DNA of 64,000 nt from Cyclobacterium jeungdonense (GCF_010994275.1 NZ_WMCD01000016.1:1-64000); one strand, 5' to 3'; positions 18,434 to 28,273 are shown, numbered from the stretch's first letter. Program-made: numbers and translations. The notes: a model not told the origin generated them from the sequence alone.

Positions 18434-18535
18434 ATGAAAACAAAAATTGCTCCCCACCCTTCCGAACCGCTACCCTCTTGGCAACGTTTTTTGCTGAGTG
18501 CGAATAATTTCCTCTTTTCTTACAAAATCCTCTGA
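18434..18535 (+). CDS. 33-codon ORF between SAM riboswitch and metZ (putative leader peptide)
   Basis: ATG at 18434, TGA at 18533-18535; starts MKTKIAPHPSE and ends FLFSYKIL. Its ATG lies 5 bases after the 3' strand of riboswitch helix P1, and its stop is 12 bases before the metZ ATG. It has only the initiator Met, so it is not a classical Met-codon attenuator. It may be a translated leader whose start is hidden when SAM is bound, with metZ translation coupled to it. It may also be chance: no codon bias or homology test was possible. Confidence 0.35.
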   Translation: MKTKIAPHPSEPLPSWQRFLLSANNFLFSYKIL

Positions 18536-18547
18536 AATAAACCATTC

Positions 18548-19726
18548 ATGGACTATAAAAATTTTGAAACCCAGGCAGTGCGCGTTGCTGCTTCTTCCTC
18601 TGATCAGCGGGAGCATTCAGCCCCCATCTACCTAAGCTCCAGTTTTGTCTTTGATTCAGCAGAACAAGCCCGGCAAATGTTTGCCGATGAAATACCAGGA
18701 AATATTTATTCCCGGTATGCAAATCCAAACACCAGTGACTTGATAGAAAAAGTATGTGCCGCCGAAGGGACCGATTCAGGGGTAACAACTGCTTCCGGGA
18801 TGGCTGCCATGTTTGGTAGTATGGCAGCCTTGTTGAGTCAGGGAGATCATGTACTCGCCTCCAGGTCTTTGTTCGGTAGCACCCATCAATTATTAACCCG
18901 GGTATTTCCTAGATGGGGCATTTCTCATTCCTACGGGGATATTTCTGACATAGGCAATTGGGAAAAGCTGGTTCAGCCGACTACCAAAATGGTCTTCGTC
19001 GAAACTCCTTCCAATCCCGGGCTTGAAATCATAGATTTAGAATACATCGCCAACTTCGCCAATGCACATAATCTTATTTTAGTCGTAGACAACTGCTTTG
19101 CCACCCCCTACTTACAGCAGCCAGCCAAATGGGGAGCACATATCGTAACCCATAGTGCAACCAAATTTATCGATGGACAGGGACGGGTATTAGGGGGCCT
19201 GATTCTGGGAAAACAGGAATTGATCAATGAGGTTCAATTCTTTATGCGCCACACAGGCCCTTCGCTGTCACCATTCAATGCTTGGGTTTTAGCCAAAAGT
19301 ATGGAGACCCTTGCTGTCAGAATGGACAGACACTGTGAAAGTGCCTTTAAAATTGCCAGCTATTTCGAAGGAAACCCTGAAGTAGAAGGTGTGAAATATC
19401 CTTTTTTACCATCCCATCCCCAATACAGGCTAGCAAAAAAACAGATGCGCCATGGCGGGGGTATCATCACGCTAACCCTAAAAGGGGGACTGAGTAGAGC
19501 CAAAAATTTTATTGACCGCCTTCAGATGATCAGCGTCACCGCCAATCTGGGAGATAGCCGCAGCATCATCACTCATCCAGCGTCTACTACCCACAGCAAA
19601 TTGACCGAAGAAGAAAGGGAACGTGTAGGAATCCTTAACGGTCTGGTCAGGCTTTCGGTCGGTCTGGAACACGTCGACGATATCATCCTGGATATAGAAC
19701 GGGCGCTGGATCAATCTAAAGTTTAA
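18548..19726 (+). CDS. metZ: O-succinylhomoserine sulfhydrylase (trans-sulfuration PLP enzyme)
   Basis: 392 aa, full length for the Cys/Met metabolism PLP family. Lys206 in HSATKFIDGQGRVLGG is the PLP lysine; the DGQGR string after it is typical of MetZ rather than cystathionine gamma-synthase or MetY. SRYANPNTS, TASGMAAMF and VETPSNPGLE are the other family blocks. It makes homocysteine directly from O-succinylhomoserine and sulfide. The upstream SAM-I riboswitch independently supports a methionine-pathway role. Cytoplasmic. It converges on the DUF1501 gene with a 12-bp gap. Confidence 0.88.
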   Translation: MDYKNFETQAVRVAASSSDQREHSAPIYLSSSFVFDSAEQARQMFADEIPGNIYSRYANPNTSDLIEKVCAAEGTDSGVTTASGMAAMFGSMAALLSQGDHVLASRSLFGSTHQLLTRVFPRWGISHSYGDISDIGNWEKLVQPTTKMVFVETPSNPGLEIIDLEYIANFANAHNLILVVDNCFATPYLQQPAKWGAHIVTHSATKFIDGQGRVLGGLILGKQELINEVQFFMRHTGPSLSPFNAWVLAKSMETLAVRMDRHCESAFKIASYFEGNPEVEGVKYPFLPSHPQYRLAKKQMRHGGGIITLTLKGGLSRAKNFIDRLQMISVTANLGDSRSIITHPASTTHSKLTEEERERVGILNGLVRLSVGLEHVDDIILDIERALDQSKV

Positions 19727-19738
19727 TGGTATCAACGT

Positions 19739-21181
19739 CTAGGTAAGAATACCTTTTACTACCTTACCGTGCACGTCGGTCAATCGATAGCGTCTGCCCT
19801 GGTGTTTAAACGTAAGTTTTTCGTGGTCCACTCCTAATAAATGTAATAAAGTGGCCTGAAAATCATGTACGTGAACCGGATCCCGGGTCACGTTGTACCC
19901 CAGATCATCTGTCTCACCGTAAGTAAAACCTTTCTTTACCCCGGCTCCTGCCATCCACATGGTAAAGCAGTTGGGGTGGTGATCCCTGCCGTAGTTTTCC
20001 GGGGTCAGGCGGCCCTGAGAGTAACTGGTTCGACCAAACTCTCCTCCCCAGATAACCAGGGTATCTTCCAACATGCCTCGTTGCTTCAAATCTCTGATTA
20101 AGGCAGCGGTAGGGCGATCCATACTTTGGGACATGGTAAGAATATCTTTGGGGAGGTTTCCATGCTGATCCCATCCTTTGTGATAAAGCTGTATAAATTT
20201 GACATCCTTTTCAGCTAGTTTCCGGGCCAGCAGGCAATTCGCTGCATACGTTCCCGGTTGGTGTACCTCAGGTCCATACATATCCGTAATGTGCTCCGGT
20301 TCGTCGGAAATATTCATGGTTTCCGGAACAGAGGTCTGCATCCGATAGGCCATTTCGTATTGCGCAATTTTAGCATTGATTTCCTCATCATGGGACTGCT
20401 GATAACCTAAATCGTACAATTTCTTTAAATGATCCAGGTAATTTCTGCGGTCCCTTCCCGAAATACCAGGTGGGTCGTTCAGGTACAACACCGGATCCTT
20501 TCCGGAACGAAATTGTACGCCCTGATGAAGGCTGGGCAAAAAGCCGTTTCCCCACAAGCGGCTGTAAACCGGTTGGGCTCCCTGTTTTCCCTGCGAAAGT
20601 AACACACAAAAGGAAGGGAGATTTTCATTTTCAGATCCCAGACCATAACTTACCCAAGAGCCTATGGAAGGTCTACCGGGTTGCTGGGAACCGGTTTGAA
20701 AAAAGGTTATGGCAGGATCGTGATTAATGGCCTCCGTATACATCGATTTCACCATGCAAATATCATCTGTAATACCGGCGATATGTGGCAAAAGCTCACT
20801 TACCCAGGCCCCTGATTCCCCGTATTGCTTAAAATCGTAGACAGATCCAACCATGGGGATGGACTTTTGCCCGGCAGTCATCCCTGTCAGTCGCTGCCCT
20901 TGCCGGACACTGTCCGGCAATTGGTCGCCATTTCTTTTCTGCAACTCGGGTTTGTAATCAAACAATTCTAGTTGAGAAGGTCCACCACTTTGGAAAAGAT
21001 AAATTACCCGCTTTACTTTTGGTGAAAAGTGAGTGCCTCCACCGAGTCCTCCCGCCGGGGTGGCTCCCAACTGAATTGGCGTTACCAAAGAGGAAAGGGC
21101 CAGACCTCCCAAGCCCAGGCCTGTTTTACACAAAAAATCCCTTCTCGAATAATTGTTGGTATGCTGGCATAAATCAGACAT
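19739..21181 (-). CDS. DUF1501 protein with Tat signal
   Basis: 480 aa. The N-terminal YSRRDFLCKTGLGLGGLALSS is a twin-arginine signal (RR at 13-14). The body is DUF1501, a sulfatase-like alkaline-phosphatase-superfamily fold: IYLFQSGGPSQLELFDYKP, the KLAEKDVKFIQLYHKGWDQHG block and WGGEFGRTSYS with DHHPNCFTMWMAG are its hallmarks. The function is unknown. It starts 9 bp after the stop of the DUF1549/DUF1553 cytochrome-like gene; this pair is a known conserved partnership, best known from Planctomycetes and also found in Bacteroidota. Confidence 0.88.
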   Translation of the reverse strand: MSDLCQHTNNYSRRDFLCKTGLGLGGLALSSLVTPIQLGATPAGGLGGGTHFSPKVKRVIYLFQSGGPSQLELFDYKPELQKRNGDQLPDSVRQGQRLTGMTAGQKSIPMVGSVYDFKQYGESGAWVSELLPHIAGITDDICMVKSMYTEAINHDPAITFFQTGSQQPGRPSIGSWVSYGLGSENENLPSFCVLLSQGKQGAQPVYSRLWGNGFLPSLHQGVQFRSGKDPVLYLNDPPGISGRDRRNYLDHLKKLYDLGYQQSHDEEINAKIAQYEMAYRMQTSVPETMNISDEPEHITDMYGPEVHQPGTYAANCLLARKLAEKDVKFIQLYHKGWDQHGNLPKDILTMSQSMDRPTAALIRDLKQRGMLEDTLVIWGGEFGRTSYSQGRLTPENYGRDHHPNCFTMWMAGAGVKKGFTYGETDDLGYNVTRDPVHVHDFQATLLHLLGVDHEKLTFKHQGRRYRLTDVHGKVVKGILT

Positions 21182-21190
21182 GGCGGCTTC

Positions 21191-24100
21191 TTATCTTTTG
21201 GTATAAAATTCGTAATGGTTAAACAGCAAACTCGCAACCATGGTCATTGCTGCCGTCTTTTCAGGCGAAATATCCTTATCAACGGGGAACTCTCCCACTG
21301 AAATTAAATTTTTGGCTGACTCCAAGTCATCACCAAATCGTCTTCGTTCCGCCTCATATAGTTGCTTCAATATTTCCAGTTCTTCTTCATCAGGATTTCG
21401 ACCCAGGGAACGCTGAACGCCAAAGGTAACCTGCTGGTCAAGATTCCGTTCACCTGCTTTCAGCATCTTTTCCGCCAAAACCCGCGAAGCCTCGATTACC
21501 TGTGGATCGTTCATGAGAACCAGCGGTTGTAACGGCGTATTGGTTTCCTGCCTGCTGACCATGCATTCCTCCCGATTTGGCACGTCAAAAGTACTCATGG
21601 AAGGAGGAGGTGCCGTCCTGCGAAGAAAGGTATACATGCTTCTTCGATACAGACTTTCCCCGCTGTCTTGTTCGTAGTTATACAAAAAATAGGAAAACTC
21701 ACCCTTTTCTTCCCATAAACCCGGCGGCTGGTATGGCTTCACACTGGGACCACCCAAGTTGCTGACCAAAAGTCCGCTAGCCTTCAAATAGCTATCCCGA
21801 ATAAACTCTCCTTGAAGCCTGTGACGAGATCCCCGGGCCAATAAAACATTATCCGGATCCTTCTCCAGAAGTATTTCATTTGTTTCAGAAGATTGCCTGT
21901 AGGTAGCCGACATGACGATCTTTTTAATCAGGTGTCTCAGATCCCATCCATTTTCCATGAAATCTACTGCCAACCAGTCCAATAATTCGGGATGACTGGG
22001 CAACTGTCCCTGACTTCCAAAGTCATCCACTGTGGGTACAATGCCTCTACCGAAAATCCGATACCAGTATCGGTTTACCGTAACCCTGGCTACAAGGGGA
22101 TTTTCCCTACTGGTCAGCCATTTCGCCAAACCCAGCCGGTTTTTAGGCCAATCGGGAGAAAAGCCGGAGAGGATTTCGGGAACAGCAGCCTGAACCTCCT
22201 CCAGGGGAGCATCGTAGGCTCCTCTGTCCAACACAAACGTTTTCCTTGGGCTACTGCTTTCCTGCATCACCATGACCTCTTCGATCCCTGCCATTAAATC
22301 TAGTTTTTCTGCTCGCAAATGAGCGAGGGAATCCCTGATTATCGCCCCTCCAGCATTTTTCCAATAATTTACGTGGGCAAGCCTTATTGTTGGATCCGTG
22401 ACCTGCTCCCCTGAGTCTTCGGAGAAAATCCAGGCTACTTCCCATGCTGTCAAATCCCGGTTAAAAATTTTCAAATTTGCCAGGCTTCCAGTATAGATAC
22501 CGTCATCACCGCTAAAGACCCGATAGCTTCTTCCCAGCCTCAACGCTTTATCTATAGTTTTGTAACTCGTATTAATAGGAAGAATACTTTTATACAGATT
22601 GTCTTTTTCAATCAGCTTGTCTGCCTCCTTTCCGTTTACATAGAGTTTTAGTCCCTGGGCTTTTCCCGAACCGTCATAAGTAAAAGTTACATGCGTCCAT
22701 TGGTTGGACGGAATGGTCTTTCCGCTAATTTTGATGGCATTATGAGGTAGAGCATGAATCAACTGAACATTGACTTGATTCAAACTATCCAAAAATAGCT
22801 CATACCCCCTCCAATAAGTGTTTTTATTTCCAATATTTCCTAAAATAAACCGATAAGGCTCGATGGTTTCCGGATTAACCCATATACTGTAGGAAAATGC
22901 CTGATTCATTTCAAATAACCCTGTTCCGGGAATTTCGATAATATCGTAATCTTCTTTAAACCGCAAGGCATTCTCTCCCGGAACCGGCCCGGGAATTATC
23001 TCAGGACTTCCCGAAACCCTTCCTTCTGTCCCTTTTTGTTTGGATAAGGTAATTTCATTAGCATAAGAACTAAGTGGAAAATGAGCCAGCAAACCCTTAT
23101 CGATGGTATTGGAAGGTGAAATCTGGGTAGTTCGCAGATCACCGTCAAGATAGGAATCGGCTAATTTTGCTTCCAGCCTGTTAATTTCTTCCTTGATGCG
23201 GGCGATTTCAGCATCCGTCTTTTCATCGGTAAATAACATCATGGGACCTGCATTTTTATCATCACCGGTCATTCCCACTTCGTCTACATTGTTATAAAAA
23301 GCAGCTAAACTAAAATAATCTTTTTGGGATAGGGGATCAAATTTATGATCATGGCATTTGGCACATTCCAAGGTTAGTCCCAGAAATGCTTTGGCGGTGG
23401 TTTCAGATCGGTCAAAAACATATTCCAGGCGGTACTCTTCGTCAATAATCCCTCCTTCCGCTGTCATCTGATGGTTACGATTAAAGGCTGTTGCCAACAC
23501 TTGCTCTTTATTCTTTTCCTCCATCATGTCTCCCGCAATTTGCCACTCAACAAAACGATCGTAGGGCATGTTGGTCTGAAAGGCTTTGATTACCCAATCT
23601 CTCCAAGGCCACATCATCCGGATGCCATCCGCATGCAATCCATGAGAATCGGCATACCTGGCAACATCCAACCAATCCAATGCCATCCGTTCGGCGTACG
23701 AATCCGAATGCAATAATTCATCCACGATTTTTTCATAGGCATCCGGGGAGGTGTCTTGTCGAAACCGTTCTACCATCTCCCAATCAGGCGGCAAACCTGT
23801 CAGATCCAGTGCCAATCTGCGGATAAGGGTGGTTCGAGAAGCTTCCGGTGAGGGAGACAATCCCTCTCTGTCCAGGCGGCTAAAAATAAAAGCGTCAATT
23901 TCGTTTACGACCTTTTGGGAATCTTTTGGTTCAGGCAAGGAAGCCTTTTGCGGCGGAATATAGGCCCAATGCGGCTGGTAAACTGCCCCCTGCTCAATCC
24001 ATCGAATCAAAATGGCTTTTTCCTGGGCCGATAAACTAAGGTTAGATTCGGGAGGGGGCATTTGTTGATCCGGATCCTCTGAAATAATGCGATGGTAAAG

Positions 24101-24409
24101 ACCGCTTCTTCCAGGATTACCTGGAAATACGGCCTTTTTCGTCCAACTTCCTTGAAGCGACTGGTAAGCACCCGCTTCTGTATCCAGTCTTAATCCGGCT
24201 TCCCGTGTATTGGGATCCGGTCCGTGACAAGAAAAACACCGATCGGACAAAATAGGCTTTACATGTAGGTTGTATACTATTTTTTCAGGAATACGATTCG
24301 CTTCCACCCGAATCGCCTCTGGAGGATTCGGACCACAACCCCATAATCCAAAAACACTGATCCCTAAAAGAACCCAGTGGTAAATGAAGACACTATTTGA
24401 CCTAATCAT
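21191..24409 (-). CDS. PSCyt1-DUF1549-LamG-DUF1553 lipoprotein (planctomycete-type cytochrome)
   Basis: 1072 aa. Lipobox GLWGC gives acyl-Cys25. A c-type heme site CFSCH (Cys58, Cys61, His62) lies in the PSCyt1 domain (~45-145). DUF1549 (PSCyt2) follows with RLALDLTGLPP and the long block up to CAKCHDHKFDP, a second CxxCH. A LamG-like beta-sandwich (~465-660; FSYSIWVNPETI, WTHVTFTYDGSG) is inserted before DUF1553 (~760-1045; VNRYWYRIFGRG, SHPELLDWLA, RRSMYTFLRRTAPPP). The function is unknown; an extracytoplasmic redox enzyme on a glycan or other polymer, with LamG as binding module, is inferred. Transcribed with the DUF1501 partner. Confidence 0.88.
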   Translation of the reverse strand: MIRSNSVFIYHWVLLGISVFGLWGCGPNPPEAIRVEANRIPEKIVYNLHVKPILSDRCFSCHGPDPNTREAGLRLDTEAGAYQSLQGSWTKKAVFPGNPGRSGLYHRIISEDPDQQMPPPESNLSLSAQEKAILIRWIEQGAVYQPHWAYIPPQKASLPEPKDSQKVVNEIDAFIFSRLDREGLSPSPEASRTTLIRRLALDLTGLPPDWEMVERFRQDTSPDAYEKIVDELLHSDSYAERMALDWLDVARYADSHGLHADGIRMMWPWRDWVIKAFQTNMPYDRFVEWQIAGDMMEEKNKEQVLATAFNRNHQMTAEGGIIDEEYRLEYVFDRSETTAKAFLGLTLECAKCHDHKFDPLSQKDYFSLAAFYNNVDEVGMTGDDKNAGPMMLFTDEKTDAEIARIKEEINRLEAKLADSYLDGDLRTTQISPSNTIDKGLLAHFPLSSYANEITLSKQKGTEGRVSGSPEIIPGPVPGENALRFKEDYDIIEIPGTGLFEMNQAFSYSIWVNPETIEPYRFILGNIGNKNTYWRGYELFLDSLNQVNVQLIHALPHNAIKISGKTIPSNQWTHVTFTYDGSGKAQGLKLYVNGKEADKLIEKDNLYKSILPINTSYKTIDKALRLGRSYRVFSGDDGIYTGSLANLKIFNRDLTAWEVAWIFSEDSGEQVTDPTIRLAHVNYWKNAGGAIIRDSLAHLRAEKLDLMAGIEEVMVMQESSSPRKTFVLDRGAYDAPLEEVQAAVPEILSGFSPDWPKNRLGLAKWLTSRENPLVARVTVNRYWYRIFGRGIVPTVDDFGSQGQLPSHPELLDWLAVDFMENGWDLRHLIKKIVMSATYRQSSETNEILLEKDPDNVLLARGSRHRLQGEFIRDSYLKASGLLVSNLGGPSVKPYQPPGLWEEKGEFSYFLYNYEQDSGESLYRRSMYTFLRRTAPPPSMSTFDVPNREECMVSRQETNTPLQPLVLMNDPQVIEASRVLAEKMLKAGERNLDQQVTFGVQRSLGRNPDEEELEILKQLYEAERRRFGDDLESAKNLISVGEFPVDKDISPEKTAAMTMVASLLFNHYEFYTKR

Positions 24410-24552
24410 ACAATAAAAGCAGGTGATCAGGCTAAAATAAGAAAAAAAATACTACAATTACGAAAATGTGCCTAACAAAATTTATTGAAAGTCAGTCGTT
24501 TGAAAAGTATTGTTTGTTGTGGCTTGACACCTTATTTATAATTGAGATGATG

Positions 24553-25860
24553 CTATTCGTTTGGGGCGGTTGGTGCTTCCATCAATTTTACGGGCTTGTC
24601 ATTTTCCAACTGGGTACTAACTACAAAATAAGGGCCGGTAATCACTTCTTGTCCTTCTTCCAGTCCCTCCAATATTTCAATATTTTCAAAATCGGATATT
24701 CCGGTTTTCACTTCCTGAATTTTTGCGACCTCACCTTCCCGTATAAACACCAGTTCTTTCATGCTACCACTTGCATCCCCCAGATCAACGGTTTGTCCCG
24801 GCCGAGTAGTTACCGCAGCCAACGGGACAGAAAGCACCGACTCTTTTTTCTCCGTAATGATTTCCACACTCGCTGTCATCCCTGGTCTGAAAGGGAAGGG
24901 ATTTTCATTTGATATCAGTTCCTTATAGGAATCATTTATAAGTCTTATTCGCACCTCAAACTCCGTAACCGCATCTGAACTTGCCTTTTCGTTGGCGGAA
25001 TTGGCTATGGCTGTTACCACACCCGTGAATTTCTTCCCGCTAAAGGCATAGGCATCCACATCAATCAGCGTCGTGTCTTTTAAGCTAATTCGGACGATAT
25101 CATTTTCGTTCACATTTACCCGCACCTCCATGCGGGACAGGTCTGCAATACGCAGCATTTCGGTACCAGCCATTTGTGCTGTACCCACTACTCGCTCTCC
25201 CTGTTCTACCAGCAAGCTTGAGACCACCCCGTTTGTGGGAGAATACACATTGGTTAATCGAAGGTTTTCAGCTGCTTCATCTACTGAAGCCTGGGAACTT
25301 TTTATGATATACTCGGCAGCCAAAACAGATTGCCTGGCCGCTTCCAGGTCATTCTGAGCCGTTAAAAAATCCGCTTTCGCCTGTTCAAAATCGGCATCCG
25401 AAATGACTTTATCCTCATACAATTTCGAATTTCGATTAAACGAAAGCTCAGTCCTGTTAAATTGGGCTTCGGACCGTTTTAGTGTAGCTTTGGCCTGAGC
25501 GAGATTCGCCAATTGCTGGTTTAAATTTGCCTGAGCTCGGTCTAATGCGGAAATGAAATTATCCGGTCGGATTTTTACCAGTAAATCCCCTTGCTTTACT
25601 GAATCGCCTTCGTTGACGTTCAGTTCTATGATTTCACCCGCTACATCCGGGCTCATTTTTACTTCCGTTTCGGGTTGCACCACTCCAGAAGCACTTACCT
25701 TCTCCACAATATCTCTTTTAATAACCTCGCCAACCTCTACTTCCAAGGGCTTTTCTCCCCCAATCCACCCTGCTTTTCTTCCAATAACCGTGACTATTAC
25801 CAATACAGCCACTACGGCCAATAGGATATAAATTAATTTATTCGACTTCTTTTTTGCCAT
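24553..25860 (-). CDS. Periplasmic adaptor (membrane-fusion protein) of an efflux system
   Basis: 435 aa from MAKKKSNKL; a longer non-ATG reading upstream would run into the tolC gene. One N-terminal membrane helix (LIYILLAVVAVLVIVTVIG) is followed by the HlyD/MacA layout: barrel start GEVIKRDIVEKVSASG, lipoyl half-motif ELNVNEGDSVKQGDLL, a coiled-coil hairpin (~105-205), the second lipoyl half (YSPTNGVVSSLLVEQGERV), then beta-barrel and membrane-proximal domains. It bridges an inner-membrane pump and TolC. No RND or ABC permease gene follows; the next gene downstream is the unrelated DUF1553 protein. Confidence 0.87.
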   Translation of the reverse strand: MAKKKSNKLIYILLAVVAVLVIVTVIGRKAGWIGGEKPLEVEVGEVIKRDIVEKVSASGVVQPETEVKMSPDVAGEIIELNVNEGDSVKQGDLLVKIRPDNFISALDRAQANLNQQLANLAQAKATLKRSEAQFNRTELSFNRNSKLYEDKVISDADFEQAKADFLTAQNDLEAARQSVLAAEYIIKSSQASVDEAAENLRLTNVYSPTNGVVSSLLVEQGERVVGTAQMAGTEMLRIADLSRMEVRVNVNENDIVRISLKDTTLIDVDAYAFSGKKFTGVVTAIANSANEKASSDAVTEFEVRIRLINDSYKELISNENPFPFRPGMTASVEIITEKKESVLSVPLAAVTTRPGQTVDLGDASGSMKELVFIREGEVAKIQEVKTGISDFENIEILEGLEEGQEVITGPYFVVSTQLENDKPVKLMEAPTAPNE

Positions 25861-25873
25861 GATTTTGGTTGAA

Positions 25874-27211
25874 TTATAGTGTAAGGGGATTTCCCAGGTA
25901 AAAGTCAAGCACTTTCACACTGAAAACATATTCATATTTGGAAGTAACAAGATCTGCCTGTGCGTTGAAGAGATTGTTTTGGGCTACCTGAAAATCCACT
26001 GCATTGATGGCTCCTACGTCGAATCGCTGCTGCGCCATTCGAAAAGCTTCCTCCAAGGCCTCCACACGTAGTTGTGAACTTCTGTAGGATTGCCTGGCGG
26101 CATAGGCAGAAGTGTAGGCAGACTCAATATCCTGTCTCAGCAGGTTCTTAACTTCAATTTCCTGGATTTCACTCAATCGCTTCTGTACCCTGGCCCGTTG
26201 TACACCGGCTTGGTTTCTAAAATTGGAAAATATTGGAATGGATAAACCTACGTTTGCTGACTGGGACAGGTTGTTTTCAAATTGCTGCAATATGGGGTCC
26301 GACGTAGTAAAATTAGTTTGATCCACATAATTGGAAAATACATTCGCACTCAGGTTGAGGCTAGGAAGGTAGGCGCCTTTGGCTATCTTTATACCGTATT
26401 CCGCTGCCTGGACGCCATACTCAGCAGCCTTAATTTCCGGTAAAGAACTAACGGCAACCGAGTAGATCTGTTCCACTCCTTCAGTGCCAACTGACAATCC
26501 GTCCACTTCAAGCTCCGGAATAAGAATATCAAAATCTTCTGTAAAGGGCAATTGGAGGGCCTGAGACAGGTTCAATCGAGCGATCCTCAGATTATTTTCC
26601 GCATTGATTACTTCCAGCTCATTGGTAGCAGTCTGTGCCTGCAAATCCAATTGATCCGCCATGGGCAGAGAACCGGCAGCTACTAATTTTTGAGTTCTAG
26701 ACAGCTGGTCCCTACTGGTGGTTAATTGCGAATTTGCGATTTTGAGTTGTTCTTTTGCGAAAGCTATATTGATAAATAAATTAATTGTATTCAGGGTAAT
26801 ATCATTTCTGCTTGCCGCCAGATTCAACCTGTCCGTTTCTACATTTAAGGTTGCCTGTTTCACACTATTGCGAATCTGTCCTCCGGCAAAAATAGGTAAA
26901 CTGGAGCTTGCTGATATGTTAACGTTTCCAATTCTTCTGGTTTCAAAAAGATTCGTAACGGGGTTGATAGACCTTCCCCATCGGAATCCAGACGAGCCTC
27001 CCATGGAAAAGGATGGCAAATGCTGTCCTCGTGTTTCCATCAAGGTGGCTTCTGATGACACCAAATTCAACTCGCTTCTTCTCAAATTGAGATTGTTCTC
27101 CAAAGCGATAGCAACACACTGTTCCAGCGATAATTTTCCTGCGGTATCTTGAGACCATCCAGCGCTAATTTGACCTAGCCCTAATAAAAATACCAGTAAA
27201 ATGTGTTTCAT
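25874..27211 (-). CDS. TolC-family outer-membrane efflux protein
   Basis: 445 aa. Signal peptide MKHILLVFLLGLGQISAG. Two repeats of the OEP fold: LSLEQCVAIALENNLNLR at the start of the first and IYSVAVSSLPEIKAAEYGVQAAE at the second, each with long helices and beta-strand segments. RFDVGAINAVDFQVAQNNLF is the typical late helix. It forms the outer-membrane channel for the adaptor encoded 13 bp downstream. The 235-bp region upstream, shared with the aminotransferase gene, should carry the promoter. Confidence 0.9.
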   Translation of the reverse strand: MKHILLVFLLGLGQISAGWSQDTAGKLSLEQCVAIALENNLNLRRSELNLVSSEATLMETRGQHLPSFSMGGSSGFRWGRSINPVTNLFETRRIGNVNISASSSLPIFAGGQIRNSVKQATLNVETDRLNLAASRNDITLNTINLFINIAFAKEQLKIANSQLTTSRDQLSRTQKLVAAGSLPMADQLDLQAQTATNELEVINAENNLRIARLNLSQALQLPFTEDFDILIPELEVDGLSVGTEGVEQIYSVAVSSLPEIKAAEYGVQAAEYGIKIAKGAYLPSLNLSANVFSNYVDQTNFTTSDPILQQFENNLSQSANVGLSIPIFSNFRNQAGVQRARVQKRLSEIQEIEVKNLLRQDIESAYTSAYAARQSYRSSQLRVEALEEAFRMAQQRFDVGAINAVDFQVAQNNLFNAQADLVTSKYEYVFSVKVLDFYLGNPLTL

Positions 27212-27446
27212 AAAATAATGATATATTGAAAATTACCTAAGCAACTAAATTGATGCAAGAGATGACTATAAAGTTAATAAAAACTTTTCAACAGTATCCA
27301 AAATTGATGCTAAATTCAGCATTACTCACAAGTTTATGCTAATATTTGCAATTGTCCCCCCTGGACCTGATTTTTTAATTAAATTTAACCTTTAAGGAAC
27401 TAATTAAACACAGACTGTCCCTAATCGGACACCCAATTGTACGGTA

Positions 27447-28262
27447 ATGAAACATTTTCTTTCGAACAGCCAAAATCCGTTTAAAGAAATCGATTCCCTA
27501 TCCTTAAACAGGGCGATGCTTTTTGGAGATGGTATTTTTGAAACCATGGTCTACAGTAGGGGTGCAATCCGATTCAGGGATGCGCACCTGGAACGGGCAA
27601 TCCGCAGTCTAAAAATTCTCCGCATGCCGCCCAAAGGGCACCTTGATATTGCCCGGATCTCAACCCTTATCAACAGCCATTTTGACCGCGAAAAAACATA
27701 TCGGATTCGCTGGACTATTTTCCGTAATGGGTTGGGTAAGTATACGCCATTAGAAACTAATTTTTCCGAACTAGTCACGATCTCCGATTTTCAGGCAGCC
27801 CCTAAAATAAAGGAAACGGCATACATCAATGAATCCATTCGATTGTATGATTTTCCATGGGCAAACTGTAAAACCCTGAATGCACTTCCCTATGTATTGG
27901 CGAACCAAGAAAGAATGGAACGAAAAATGGACGAAGTAATCCTCCTGGATAGCAAGGGTTTTTTATCTGAAGCAGGGAGCTCCAATCTTTTCTGGTGTAA
28001 AAAGAGACGAATCGTAACCCCCTCCCTAAATCATGCCTGTGTGGCTGGTATTGGAAGAAAACACATACTGGAGCGGCTCAGTAAATTAAAAATACAACAT
28101 ACTGAGGGTAGTTTCCGACCCGATAACCTTATGGACGCCGATCAGGTTTTTGTGAGTAATATTTCCGGAATCAGTTACCTGAAATTTATAAACGGACGGC
28201 AGTTTGATACCCGTCCCATACCGGAACTGGAATCCCTGTTTGATCTCAGTATTCCAAGCTAA
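27447..28262 (+). CDS. Class IV PLP aminotransferase (PabC/IlvE-like)
   Basis: 271 aa, the size of aminodeoxychorismate lyase. LNRAMLFGDGIFETMV is the class IV N-terminal block; NCKTLNALPYVLANQER places the PLP lysine (about 150), and GFLSEAGSSNLFW is the cofactor-phosphate block. Members are branched-chain aminotransferases, D-amino acid aminotransferases or 4-amino-4-deoxychorismate lyase (PabC); size and the K-T-L-N-A-L block favour a PabC-like enzyme, but I cannot separate them firmly. It converges on thyA with an 11-bp gap; both could serve folate metabolism. Confidence 0.8.
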   Translation: MKHFLSNSQNPFKEIDSLSLNRAMLFGDGIFETMVYSRGAIRFRDAHLERAIRSLKILRMPPKGHLDIARISTLINSHFDREKTYRIRWTIFRNGLGKYTPLETNFSELVTISDFQAAPKIKETAYINESIRLYDFPWANCKTLNALPYVLANQERMERKMDEVILLDSKGFLSEAGSSNLFWCKKRRIVTPSLNHACVAGIGRKHILERLSKLKIQHTEGSFRPDNLMDADQVFVSNISGISYLKFINGRQFDTRPIPELESLFDLSIPS

Positions 28263-28273
28263 ACCAGTTTTTT

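Noticed and set aside
18434..18535. Classical methionine-codon attenuator peptide
   Set aside because: The 33-codon frame has no Met beyond the start and no terminator/antiterminator pair is visible.
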